Source of the DNA: Juglans regia
Taxonomy: Eukaryota > Streptophyta > Magnoliopsida > Fagales > Juglandaceae
Direction: 5' to 3'
DNA length: 64,000 nucleotides
NCBI RefSeq assembly: GCF_001411555.2
Contig: NC_049901.1
Span: 14,051,190 to 14,115,189, forward strand
Positions 21,905 to 33,078 of this stretch are shown piece after piece (position 1 is the stretch's first letter; each line of letters begins with the position of its first letter). Below the pieces are notes generated by a model. The model saw only the letters and a list, made by a program, of their open reading frames with translations, ran no database searches and was not told the origin of the DNA. A program made the translations under genes and the position numbers.

Positions 21905-22225
21905 ACGAGATGAAATTATTTATAAATATTAATAAAATAATTTATATGTTTAATATGTTTGAATTAATATGTTTTACGAAAGTTTAAAAAATGAGATAGA
22001 GAGATTGAATAAAAATATTATAAATTTAAAATATTATTAGAATAAAATTTTTTATTTGATATTTAAAAAAATTAAATTATTTTTTATATTTTATTTAAAA
22101 ATTTAAAAAATTTATAATTATTATATAATGATTAGATGAAAAAATTAAAAATTAAAAATTAAAATAAATAATATTTATATTTAAATAATATAAGGTGAAA
22201 TGATATGATTTAAAAGGTTTGTGAC
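21905..22225 (+). mobile_element. MITE-derived AT-rich copy, GATGAGATGA family
   Basis: GAGATGAAATTATTTATAAA, then AATATTATTAGAATAAAATT, TTAAATTATTTTTTATATTT and a TAAGGTGAAATGATATGATT arm, echo the family core. The block is longer than other copies and may be two overlapping insertions. Its first 100 bp match 24937-25045. Confidence 0.45.
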
Positions 22226-22414
22226 ATGATTTGGTATCTGCCATTCAATAATTTAAACTGGGGCTGGTGGCTTGACGTGATTGTTGCAATGACGTATATT
22301 TCTTTTACAACAAACAATATAGTTGGTCTTTAATTCTTAACCATAATATTTGAGTTTTCGATTATAAGAAAGCAAATTGGGTACGTACATACTCATCGTG
22401 ATCATAAAAGAGAT

Positions 22415-22620
22415 CTAGTTTGTTTTCAAAAAATATATCATTTCATTTTATTTAATTATTATAATTTTTTTAATTTTTAATATAAAATAAAATAAATAAT
22501 TCAATTTTTTCAAATTTTAAAATAAGAATAATATTAAAAAATATTTTTTAACAATATTTTATTCAATTTTTTAATTTTAATCTCATCTCATCTCATCTCA
22601 TCTCTGAAAACAAACGAACC
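22415..22620 (-). mobile_element. MITE with TTTGTTTTC termini (reverse orientation)
   Basis: The left end CTAGTTTGTTTTCA and right end TGAAAACAAACGAACCTAG are inverted repeats. The body contains the reverse complement of the family core and ends in TCTCATCTCATCTCATCTCA. It is one of the two best preserved copies. Confidence 0.75.
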
Positions 22621-22746
22621 TAGAAATTAGACAACTCACAAAAAAGACAAGATGTTTCATATTCTTCACAAATGACACGATCAGACAACAAAATTTAAAA
22701 AAAAAAAATTTAAATTTCATGTTCAGCACCTTAGGAAGCTGAACAT

Positions 22747-22748
<2 letters not shown>

Positions 22749-22823
<75 letters not shown>
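22749..22823. repeat. Long poly-A tract
   Basis: About 75 consecutive A residues. It may be the tail of a recent plus-strand retroinsertion or an assembly-length artefact. It gives rise to a spurious poly-Phe frame on the minus strand. Confidence 0.9.
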
Positions 22824-22825
<2 letters not shown>

Positions 22826-22891
22826 AGCTAGCCATGAAATGCATGTGGTGTGAAAACAAAAATTAAAACTGATTTTATTCAACAAAAGAAT

Positions 22892-23170
22892 GTACGTAAT
22901 AGCAAAATTTTACATGCTCTTTTTCAATATAAGTGGATAAATTGAGTGGATAAAGTAGTATTATTTTTTTCGAGCGAGCGGTGTTATTTTGTTGTTTTTT
23001 TTTATTTATATTTTTTTTATCATTTTAAAATATTTTTAAAAAATAAAAAAAATTAATATACTAATAGTCACTTTCTTAACTATTAAATAAAAAAATTAAA
23101 AAAATATATATAAGATATCAAAATAAATGAATAAATTGAATGGATAAAGTAATATTATTCTTTTCAACAT
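22892..23170. repeat. Direct repeats around an AT-rich block
   Basis: A phrase of about 40 bp containing GGATAAAGTAGTATTATTTT at about 22931-22976 recurs at about 23124-23169 and in part at 24887-24930. The block between the first two copies contains TTTTTAAAAAATAAAAAAAAT and TTCTTAACTATTAAATAAAA, like the interior of the MITEs near 44.5-45.1 kb. Confidence 0.45.
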
Positions 23171-23179
23171 ATTTGCAAC

Positions 23180-23870
23180 AGCTAGTGTATTTTTTTCCAA
23201 GTCTAACAAATTATAGATAGTACGACAAAAAGTTCCCACAGTAACATTCGTGAAATTACACAAAAATGACTATAATATGGCCGGCTTGGAACTTTTTGTA
23301 TCCTTTCGATAATATAGATCAATATTTTCGTGAACTTTTTTTCCAAGCAACTAAATTACATGAGAATATTCAAAATAATTGATCATGCATACATGTATCA
23401 TTTCGAAACGACTGCACATGCACGAGATAAGCGTTTCTAAATGCTATCGTCAAATTTTTACGCCGAAGATGTAAAGCTAGATCGATCTGCATGCAGTCTT
23501 TGTTGATGATGAGAAATGACGTGATCATTACAATTTTTTTTTTAAGAACAAACTACATTTATTCATAACTAGACATATAACTTTGATCCGAGACATACAT
23601 AATACAAGCTAACTATTACTTTTAAACCTTCTCAATACACAATTTGTTTTGTGATTGACATGGTCTAATCTATTGTTGTAACTCTTTACAGATAAACTGT
23701 TTAAAAGACAACACTCTATCCTAAGACGGAATAAAACAATATCATACTCTGTCTAGGACGGAGTAGAAGACACACTCTATGAACAAAATCTAAGAGAACG
23801 TATTTTTTTTTTAACCTAAAACAAGCGAAATAAAAGAAAGCATAAAAGATACATGAGAAAATAACAAATT
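23180..23870. other. Intergenic, possible retroelement tails
   Basis: No gene is seen. Oligo-T runs followed by A-rich sequence at 23538 and 23803 look like antisense poly-A tails of short retroinsertions, but I cannot match their bodies to a family. Confidence 0.35.
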
Positions 23871-23875
23871 ACAGC

Positions 23876-24199
23876 TTGGAAATCTGTAGATCTACATTTT
23901 CAACCCTAGAGGAAATCAAAGATGCAAACACTGAGATTGTGGTGGTGCATGTCCCTCAAGCGCCACTCTGGAAGTACGGTGAAACGTTAGGTTTAAAGAA
24001 ACCGATGACCCTGGTTTTAGAAAAGTCGCATGTGGCGGTGATATATCTCCCCTTACAGTGGCGCGTGGATGTCACTTGCACACTTTGGACCGTGCGTGTG
24101 GCTCATGTGCCGCTCCGTTCAACGAGATTTTTTGTCCGTTTGAAGGATCGGCGCCTTGGAAATCTTGCGGTGGGGCCCGTGATGGTTGCCTGGCTCTAG
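23876..24199 (+). other. GC-rich island with a 107-aa open frame, unknown
   Basis: This 320-bp segment is distinctly GC-rich against very AT-rich flanks and is open in one plus frame (MEICRSTFSTLEEIKDANTE ... VGPVMVAWL). No domain is recognised. The minus strand carries GGGCCCCACC and GGCGCTTGAGGGACATGC stretches that could belong to the 5' region of a minus-strand retroelement whose oligo-T would be at 23803. It may be a transposon fragment or a displaced gene fragment. Confidence 0.3.
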
Positions 24200-25325
24200 A
24201 GAACAATATATCTGCATTTCGCCTACTGTGAATGAAAAACAAACAAAACTAGAAAAATAAAAGAAAAATTAGAGAGAAAAAAGATGAGGGATAAGGGAGG
24301 AAGGGAAGAGGGAGGGAGTAGCCAAAGCTCCAACCCCCTTCTCTGATTTGAGTTTATTGAGGGGGGCTGTGTTGAGAGAAAAACTAGAGCGCATAGGATT
24401 TCCTTTTATGATCATTACAAACTTAAAGTTACTTGAGTAAAGGAAGAGACAATATTATTGTATTTTTTCTTTATAGTCATAACGTGTCATAATTATTAAC
24501 CTTAGACGAACGTACAAAATATAAGAAATCAACAAAATTTTGGTTGATTTTACTCTCTATTAAGGCACATGCCTCAGCACATACTACACACATGAATCCT
24601 TATGGAAGAAATCCTCAACAACCTGATTCAGATGCAGGGGGCTCCATGACAGCAACATAACAAACTCTACAGCAAAGAATATTCGAGAATCATCTTTCTA
24701 TTTTTTTTTTCATAATGCTTTTCATTGGCTATTGTATTCTATAAATACATTGTGATATTGTACATTTAAGTGTGTGAGGAAATATAGAAAATATAAGCTG
24801 TGGAATTCTCTGATCTTGGTTGATGCAATTTATCAAACACCTTGTGTGTCTCTTCATGGTACGTAATAACAAAATATTATATGTATGCTCTTTATCAATA
24901 TGAGTGGGTAAAGTAGCATTATTTTTAATTATTGAGATGAGATGAAATGAAAAATTTGTAAATATTAATAAAATAATTTGAATTAATATCTTTTATAAGA
25001 TTTTGAAAAATGAGAGAAAAAGTAATAATTAATAACTTAGATAAATTAAAAATAAAAATTTTATTAACAAGGAGAACCTCTATTGAATTATAAGATTTTA
25101 AAAATTTATAAATAATTAATATCTAGTTAGTTGATATTTATCCATAATAACAATATATTATATGCCTACATAAATTATTAATACATATACATAATATGAT
25201 ATTATATATATATTTTTTTTATTGACAAATATAATAGCATATATCTATTTCATATATGGTTCCAACATACTAGTATATGAAATTATTAAATCTTATCGAC
25301 AAATTATTGTACAAATTATAAAATA
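24200..25325. other. Intergenic AT-rich DNA
   Basis: I see no gene. A purine-rich stretch lies at 24245-24330. A partial MITE copy lies at 24937-25045 (GAGATGAGATGAAATGAAAA, then AATATTAATAAAATAATTTG). Confidence 0.5.
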
Positions 25326-25571
25326 TAACTATTGACGCCGCCAAGGGTCTTTCAACCCTGTGGTGTTTTACTCGTCACCGAGTGGAACTACTGCCAATGG
25401 ACTGCTTAACTAGATCGGGAGGGACTGCGGCGGCCAGAAAGGATTGCTTGGAAGTTTGACAGCCTCATGAGTGTCCTCCTCGCCTGTTTATTTTGGGGGG
25501 ATGTTAGCCACAGGGGCCCTCAAGGGTCCCTGCCTCCGAGGCCTTAAACCTTTGTGGAAACAATTTCTTAG

Positions 25572-26890
25572 ATGCCGATTTCGCTACCTATAATGGAGAT
25601 ACCACTGCGTGCGCCGAAATCCATCGGAGGAGAAACTTATATTAACTTCTCGAAGGAGGAACTAGACAGATCTGCTCAGCCATTCCGATATTCATTGGTG
25701 ATGAAATTTCTCCGTCAACGCTCATCTCTAGACGTAATCCGAGCTTTCATTCGCAATCGATGGGGGCTGGTGTCTCAACCAGTTGTTTCTAGCATGCGGA
25801 CTTCACTGCATGTGTTTCTCAGATTTGCAAAATTGGAGGATTTTTGCAAAACTTTTGCTCGGGAGGCCTGCGACATCAAAGGTACGCCCTTTCCTCTATT
25901 CAAATGGTCTACTGATTTTTCGGAGGAAAAGGAACCATCATTGGTCCCTGTTTGGGTATTTTTTCCTAGGTTGCCTCCCAATTTTTATCATGAGGATTTT
26001 TTGCGTAATCTTGTGTTGCCAATGGGAAATTACTTACGTAATGATAACAACACGAGGTGTGCTACTCGGACAGATGGAGCGAGAGTATGCATTGAGATGG
26101 ATGCATTGCTGAAGCCAATAGAGGGCTTTTGGATTGGTATTCCGAGGGCCACACAAAGTTGATACCAGTATGTGATATATGAGACTCTACCAGCTTATTT
26201 CCCAAGTTGCAATATGCAAGGACATAATGGCAGTACATCTAAAAAACAGAAGTAGAGAATAGACAACGTGAGGAAGGAAATAAGAGGGTGGTAGTTGGTG
26301 GGAGAAGATGGGAGAAGAAAGGCCCAGCAATAGAGGAAAAGATGACTAGAAATCTGATATTAAACCCAGAAAATAATGTGGTCGTTGTAGAGGAAACTAG
26401 AAATCTAAATGATGTTGTTTTCGTGGGAGAATCAAGTGGGCAAATAGACATGGAAGGGACAAAAAATAATCAATGCTCTGACAAGGAAGGTTTGGAAAAT
26501 GGCGATACTATACCGATTGAAGAGTTAGAAGAGGGGGAATTAGAGCAGGTACAAGAAGATGTTGGTGTACAGATTAGTCCTCGAGTAGAGTTGGCAGATG
26601 GATGCACTAACCGGTTGCAGAAAGATTGTGTCTCTCTGGAGCCTAACTTGGCGGCCCTCAAGGAAGTAGGACAGCAGGGGATTGGGTCAATTGAACATGG
26701 TACAGATACACAGGAGGGAGACTTGTTGTTTTCTGTGGTAAGGTGCTCCCTATCAGATTCTGAAGAACTAAATGAATTGGAAAATTTACAAAAAGAACAT
26801 GATATTAGCTCAAACATAGAAGGGGAAGTGGAAGTAAAAAATAGGAGCTCCGTTAGGGCCAAAAGCATACCATCCAAACTGGACCTATGA
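25572..26890 (+). pseudogene. LINE ORF1 (DUF4283, degenerate zinc knuckle, acidic tail)
   Basis: The first part (25572-26162, 196 aa) is a DUF4283 domain of the retroelement RNA-binding type, ending at a TGA after GFWIGIPRATQS. Beyond the stop the expected zinc-knuckle region is readable as YQYVIYETLPAYFPSCNMQG then HNGSTSK, with Cys residues lost. A second long frame (26288-26890, 200 aa) supplies the usual Glu-rich linker. Two codons at most separate it from ORF2, as 26887 overlaps its end. One nonsense change plus the damaged knuckle make it inactive. Confidence 0.75.
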
Positions 26891-27730
26891 ATCCATTACT
26901 GTATTGGAATTTAAGAAGGCTTGGTACCTTAAGAAAACACTTGTTAAAAATGATAAAGAGGCATAAACCAAGTGTGGTAGTTGTGGCTAAACCTTTTATT
27001 GATGAACACAGTATGAGTCGACTTCAACAAAGTATGGATTTTAGGGGTGGTATTACAAATGAGGGAGATGGAGGGAAATTATGGGTAATGTGGAAAACCA
27101 GTGGGAGTATAGTTGTGTCTGGTAATACGGGTCAAAGTATAACAATATTAGCTAAAGAGAAGGACAAGCAAGTGGCTATTACTTTTGTATATGCTAAATG
27201 CTCATATATGGATCGTAGGAAGATATGGGAAGATTTGAATAGCGTGCATATTGCTAAAGCACCTTGGATCATCATGGGTGATTTCAATATCATTTGTAAT
27301 GATGGTGAGAGGATTGGAGGGAGGCCTAGACCAAATATTGATATGGGGGAGTTTAATGATTGCATAGATGCGGTGGGATTGGTTGAAGCGAATTATGAAG
27401 AAAATATGATGTCATGGACAGCAAGGTAGAGCTCGAAGTTGGGCAAGGCTGGATCGGACCTTGATAAATTCGTCCTTGTTGCTAGATTTACCAGGGGTGT
27501 TGCTTTCTTACTTGACAAGGCAAAGTTCGGATCATTCACCTTTGGTAGTATCTTTGGGGAAAAGAAATAAGCCGTATGGATTTATTCCTTTTAAGTTCCA
27601 ACAAATGTGGACCTCTCATGAGCTCTTCCATAATTGTGTGCGTGACGCTTGGGGCAAATCTCAGTTTGGCCATGGTATGGTAAGGCTGGAAAAAAAAAAA
27701 ACTAAAATATCTAAAATGGGTGTTTAGGAG
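26887..27730 (+). pseudogene. LINE ORF2 endonuclease (APE) domain
   Basis: WNLRRLG stands where the family has WNCRGLG. VVVAKPF stands where a catalytic Glu is expected (usually a SET/AEP-type motif), so that residue is Lys here. IIMGDFNIICN keeps the GDFN metal-binding motif, and SSDHSPLVVSL keeps the SDH motif. A stop at 27427-27429 after SWTAR and a shift near 27460 split the domain. Its role in an active element would be nicking the target DNA. Confidence 0.8.
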
Positions 27731-29554
27731 ATGCAATAAAGAAGTGTTTAGTTGGACAAGTGATCACATACAACGACTTGAGGAGAGGATAGTTTGTTTG
27801 GTAGAACAACTTCAGTTTGGTTTCCCTGAAGACGTGGAACTTGTTTTGTTGGCATCAAAGGCTGAGTTACACACTTGGGAAAGTAGGGAAGAGACCCGCC
27901 TTGCCCAACAAGCAAAACAGAAATGGCTAGAGAAGGGGGAAGGAAACTCCCAATTCTTCCATGCCTTGGACTAAAAAAACCACAGGGTAGTAAGGGAGAT
28001 GAAAATAGGGGAGGATAGATGGTTGAAGACCCCGATAGAAATCCATTTAGGGGTTGTGGATTATTTTCAGAATTTCCTGGCAGCTTCGTCTCCTTGGGTT
28101 TTTCCTGACATAGCTTCTATAGTTTCATCTGTGGTGAGCTCATCGAATAATAGGCTGATTCTAGAGAGTCCTTCATTCCAAGAGATAAAGGAAGCATTGT
28201 TCTCCACTCCAGTTGATAGTAGCCCATGTCCGAAGGGGTTTGGCTCGGGTTTCTATAAATCCTGTTGGCAGATCGTAGCGGAGGATGTTGTAGTGGCTAT
28301 CCATGACTTCTTCAAAGGTAACCCGCTGCCTAGAGGGCTCTCCTCTTCTTTTTTGGTCTTGATTCCAAAGGTTGAGAACCCAAAAGGTTTTGAAAAATTT
28401 CGACCCATAAGTCTTTACTCAGTATTTTATAAAATCTGCACAAAGATATTAGTGGGTCGACTATCCTCTTTGCTGCCCCGAATAGTTTCCCAAGAGCAAG
28501 AAGCTTTTATTAAAGGGAGAAGCATATTGAGAACATCAGTTTGACACAAGAGATGGTTTAGTCTATAAACAAACATGTAAGAGGTGAGAATGTTGTCCTG
28601 AAGATTGATATGGCTAAAGCATATAATAATGTGGATTGGGAGTTCCTAATCAATGTTTTGGCAACGTTTGGGTTTTCTCAGCAGGTTTGTAGTTTGATTT
28701 GACTATGTATCTGCTTCCCTTGGTTTTCTTTGGTTATGAATGGTACTCCTAAAGGCTATTTTCAAGGGGCCGTGGTCAGAGACAAGGGATCCTATTTTCC
28801 CTTATCTCTTTATTGTTATGGAAGAGATTCTCTCAAGGTTGCTAAAGAAAAAATTTCAAGAAGGAAAAATAAGACCATTTTATCATCCTAGAGAGGCTCC
28901 CATTATCTCTCATCTATTGTACGCGGATGACATAGTGATTTTTGCTATGGTAGTAAAGAATCTCTCTGCACTATTTCTGAGACGCTTGCGATATATGAAG
29001 TTTGGTCAAGACAAGTGGTGAGTAAAGAGAAAACTTCTGTGTTCTTCTCTAAATACATATCCACAACAAGACGACGGGGGCTATTGGAACTCACAGGTTT
29101 TTCAAAGGGATCCTTTCTTTTCAAGTATCTGGGAATACCTATCATAGAGGGAAGATTAAAGGCTTCTCATTTTCAGGAGTTGGTGGGGAAAATTCAGGAG
29201 AAAATTGGAGGTTGATCCGCCCGTTTATTGTCTAATGGAGCTAGATTACTACTCATCAGGCATGTACTCAATAGTATCCTTATTCATCTCCTTTCCATCC
29301 TACAAATACCAAACTCTATCATAGCACACATCAATAAGTGCTTTAGTGATTTTTTCTGGAGCTATAAGGATGGAAAACGAAAAAGACAGTGGAGAGCTTG
29401 GAAAAAAATATGTAAGCTAGTTGAGGAAGGGGGCATTGGGGTATGGATTCTCCAGGATACGCAAAAAGCTCTTCATATGAAATTTGCATGGAGGCTACTA
29501 ACGGAAAACTCTCTATCGTCAAGGTTTTTTAAGGCAAAATATGTGAAAAAATGA
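27720..29554 (+). pseudogene. LINE ORF2 reverse transcriptase domain
   Basis: Fragments in several frames follow the RT order: KGFGSGFYKSCW, FEKFRPISLYSVFYKI, EQEAFIKGRSI, then after a frameshift VVLKIDMAKAYNNVDWEFL, SHLLYADDIVIFA with the catalytic YADD box at about 28920, and FLFKYLGIPIIEGRLKASHF. Stops near 28544, 28700 and 29021 rule out translation. The thumb and connection region reaches 29554. Confidence 0.85.
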
Positions 29555-30990
29555 CCATGTTTCCTTAATAAATCCGAATAAAGGTAGTTGATTTTGGAAA
29601 ATGGTATTAAGAAGTGTCCCATCCATCCTGGAAAAATCAAAGTGGAGACTGGAAGAAGGTTTGGTATCCTTTTGTTTTGACAAGTGGTTGGGAGAGGAGA
29701 CTCTTAGTGAGACTTTACCAATTAATGGTAGTCCTAGTCGAAAGCAGAAGGAGTGCAGGCTGAATGATGAGTGGGATATAAATCTTCTGACTAGTCTTGT
29801 TGGCGTCCAAAAATAGGAGAAATAGTGCAATCTTTGAGTCGCCAAAAAGGAGTGAATATGCTTATTTGGACGGCCAAGGAAGATGAGATTTTTACTACAA
29901 AAAGTGTCTGGGAGGTAGTGAAGGTCAAAGCTCCCAAACTGACTTGGGCCCCATGGATATGGCACTCGAGTCTCCCCAAAAATATTGCTATTACCATGTG
30001 GAAAAGCATCAACATTGTGCTAAGTGTGGATGACCATGTTAGATGCATAGGTATTCCTATTGTTTCAAAGTGTAACTATTATGAAAGAGGAGGATATGAA
30101 GACCTTAACCATGTATTGGCTACCTGTGAGGTGGCAAAGGCAGTATGGGAGAGATGTGCTAAACAAATTGGATTGCCTGGGAGACAGTTCCAAAGCTGGT
30201 ATGAGGTGGTGCAAGTTTGGTTTAACAAAGCTTCCAAGCTCACTACAAAAGGTCAACTAATCGGTATAATCCCATCTATAGCCACTTGGCAGTTGTGGCT
30301 AAGAAGATGTAGTGTGAGAATGGAAGGAAGACGCATTAACATAGAGGAAACTTGGAGACAAATAAAGTACTAGATTGGGAAATTAAGTGAAAAGCTTAAG
30401 GCTGTTAAACCATTGAGTGTAAGGGATGAAAGAGTCCTTGCAGATATGAACATACCTATAAAGCCCCAAAGGTTAAACCTGTTTTGTTTGTTGCTTGGCA
30501 AAAACCACGTTCGGGTTGGTTTAAACTAAATGTTGACGGGAGTAGTAGAGGAAATCCTGGCATGGCAGGTGTTGGAGGGGGTAGTAAGAGATGAATTTGG
30601 GAGGTTGATCGTAGCATTTGCAGCTTCCATTGGGCACGGCACAAACACAAGTGCATAATTTTTATCTTTGCTACATGGGCTCATAATTATTTGACAAAAA
30701 CTCATTACTAGAGTGGAGATATAGATGGACTTTCAAGTGGTTATTAATTGGATCAAATCTTCTTCTTGTGGTGTCTGGTACCTGGAAGAATTCTGGGAGG
30801 AACTTCAGGCTCTTTTACAACAACTATTATTTAACTTGAGGCATATCTATAGGCAAGAAAACTCAACTGCTGACTTCCTTGCAAAGCTGGGATCTCAAGG
30901 GGTCACAAAAAATTGGGAGTCAATGGCTACAATTCCCCATCTATTGAAAGGGGTCCTTGGCATTGACAGGCTTGGGCTGCCTCAGATTAG
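29555..30990 (+). pseudogene. LINE ORF2 zinc-binding and RNase H regions
   Basis: 29825-30373 contains the zf-RVT-like part (WTAKEDEIFTTKSVWEVVK, then WHSSLPKNIAITMWKS and DLNHVLATCEVAKAVWERC). From about 30510 an RNase H domain appears in pieces: a degraded FKLNVDGS-like start, then MDFQVVINWIKS and IYRQENSTADFLAKLG near 30725-30900. Stops and shifts are frequent. RNase H of this type is usual in plant L1 elements. Confidence 0.75.
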
Positions 30991-31279
30991 ATGATTGTTT
31001 GTCTATTGCTGTTAGTGGAGGTCACTGGTTTTAGGCTCTTTGAACTTTCTGGGTATAACCTGGATATAGTATGAAGTTCCCACTATGTAATTACTGGTTT
31101 CCCTCCACCTTAAGAAAGGATATATATAGAATGTAGGGGCACTGTGCCGCCACCCCCCCCCCCCTCCCGAAAAAACAAAATTAGGTTACATGTTACATAT
31201 TTTAATTTAATTGCAAAAGCAATATACTTATATTATTAGCTAATACATAGATATATATATATATATGTATATATACATA

Positions 31280-31606
31280 GGTGATGGTGCTTTCCCCAAG
31301 TGGCAGGGACAAGCACAATTGTTTACCCAGAGGCCGCTCACTCGGCAGGGGAAGCTCTGGCACGCTAGTGACCGAGACCTTGTCTTGCAGTTGAGTGAAG
31401 GGTCGTATTTATTGCCACTTGGTTCGCCAAAGAAATCGCATTCATGGGGTGAATCGGAGCATTGGTCATGCTCAGCAATGTTGCAAAGGTTGCCGCTTCC
31501 TGAATTGTCTTCGAGTTGGAGACTAGAGTCAACAACATTGAATTCAGGGCATGCTCGTCTCATTTTTCCCATTTCATGCCAAATTCTCTCCCCGCCCAAA
31601 ACTTGT
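31280..31606 (-). other. Cys-rich open frame on the minus strand, unknown
   Basis: The minus-strand frame (MGGERIWHEMGKMRRACPEF ... NVVDSSLQLEDNS ... CNCKTRSRS-like region) is open upstream to about 31606 and has hydrophilic, exon-like composition with ten or so Cys. Another minus frame is also partly open, so coding is not certain. It could be an exon of a lost gene. No family is recognised. Confidence 0.2.
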
Positions 31607-32278
31607 TCATCCCATAAAAATGAAAACGCACCGTTTCATTAAACGATACAAGTGTACCTATTGGTGCGCTTCGATGTGCAAAAACACTTGACAGTAAACT
31701 AAACACATCGTTTGGTATTTTGAAGTCCTAACACTGCGTACTACAAAGACCACTACAGACTACACATTAGCTAAAACGCTGCGTACAATTCTCAACAACC
31801 CTCCAAAATTTACCCCAACGCCCTATTTTGCTTAACTTCTCAAAATGATGTGCTTCACTTGAATCCCAACAATGTTGTTTCTTGTTCAAGTCTTCCTTTC
31901 ACTTCATTTCGTCAAACCCATCTTTTGTTCTCACTTTCATCTTCATCTTCCTCTTTACTTCTAGGATTTTCTGTCGTCGCCGAATTCCTAACATCACTAA
32001 ACGACTACTTCCCTTTCCTGTACAAGAAATGGACATTCAGGCCTTGGGCTCGAGCCATGTTGATCGTGTTCTTACTTGTAATGGAGCAGTACTAATCCAA
32101 TATCAAGAACCTCTAGTTTCTCAAGCGACTTTTTCCCTTCATTTCATTTTCTGTCAATTTGAATATTGGTTGAAAAGTGGCATCACAACCTGTTAGAAAT
32201 ATGCTCATTTTAGCTTCTTTCCAAAGATTTATTTGTATCTTTTCTATTTTTGTAAGGTTCAATCAACAGTTCCTTCCA

Positions 32279-32281
<3 letters not shown>

Positions 32282-32341
<60 letters not shown>
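32282..32341. repeat. (CT)n microsatellite
   Basis: About 29 uninterrupted CT units. Confidence 0.95.
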
Positions 32342-32346
<5 letters not shown>

Positions 32347-32441
32347 GAATAATATTAGATGAAGATGAAGAAGAAATGCAACGTGTCCGTGATGTTTGAC
32401 TTTGTAAGTTGTCATGATCCTGCCTAGTTACGAAATTACAC

Positions 32442-32471
32442 TATTGTGTGTGTGTGTGTATATATATATAC
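32442..32471. repeat. (TG)n(TA)n compound microsatellite
   Basis: TGTGTGTGTGTGTATATATA is followed by TATACACAAACAC. Confidence 0.9.
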
Positions 32472-32727
32472 ACAAACACTATTGTACATTTGATTATTGA
32501 AGTATCAGGTATAGTACAGTTTTGAACAATGAATTATTGCCTGCCAGTGATTGCGGTGGAGCAAAGCTTATTAACCATAACATGATATATACCTTGCCCA
32601 CCTTTCCATTTCAGCTCAAGTTTGGACAGACATTATGAGGTTACAAGATCATCTAAAGACGTATATAGATTGTAGATAGAGAGGCTACCTGCCTTGTGGA
32701 TGCATTAGCAAACTCAAGGTTTCCTTC

Positions 32728-33078
32728 TATAACAGTATACTAGAGAATTATCACACAACAATGGAAATGATTCAATGAACACTCTGTTCTTCGAGGGATT
32801 AGGATCCTCTAAAGGAATTCTTATTAGCTTTTCAATGTAATCGATACAAATGAAGGCTTCAGTATTTATAGACAATCACGTCTGTTAATGGCAGTTGAAT
32901 ACTAAGGGTATTATAGTAATCATCAATGAGTAAATGAGGACTTAATAGTACATTTAACCCTCAAGTAGACTAACACATGATCAACTAACAAGTAACTAAC
33001 TCCCTTGTAATACACCCGATAAGCTCCCTTCTAGATTCAGCACTTATCCCTCTTCCATCTATTGAACTGACCATAACA
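32728..33078 (-). repeat. 3' LTR of the chromovirus
   Basis: 351 bp, starting TATAACAGTATACTAGAG where the other LTR has TGTAATAG, and ending CATAACA. By eye it differs from the right LTR by about two dozen substitutions and three small indels. Confidence 0.9.

Larger units (their letters stand above)
25330..31180 (+). mobile_element. Near full-length L1-type LINE with RNase H (decayed)
   Basis: All parts of a plant L1 element are present in order: a GC-rich 5' leader (25330-25571), ORF1 with DUF4283 (25572-26890), ORF2 with APE endonuclease (from 26887), reverse transcriptase (about 28000-29200), zinc-binding region (to about 30370) and RNase H (about 30510-30990), then a 3' UTR ending with GGGCACTGTGCCGCC and a C-run. 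ORF2 is broken by several stops and frameshifts. The element is about 5.85 kb. I could not find a convincing target-site duplication, so the ends are approximate. Confidence 0.85.
31181..32727. other. Intergenic, with microsatellites and one odd coding-like patch
   Basis: The stretch holds TA repeats (31251-31275), a GC-richer patch at 31290-31606 (listed separately), a (CT)n tract and a TG/TA tract. The frames at 31850-32196 are Ser/Phe-rich with no domain. I see no supported gene. Confidence 0.5.

Noticed and set aside
22598..22885. 95-aa minus-strand frame with a long poly-Phe stretch
   Set aside because: It is a translation of the poly-A tract, not a protein.
25330..31180. Search for a target-site duplication around the plus-strand LINE
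   Set aside because: No matching direct repeat was visible at the estimated ends, so none is claimed.
31850..32196. Overlapping plus frames rich in Ser, Phe and Leu
   Set aside because: Two frames are open over pyrimidine-rich DNA, which reflects composition. No domain or start context supports either.
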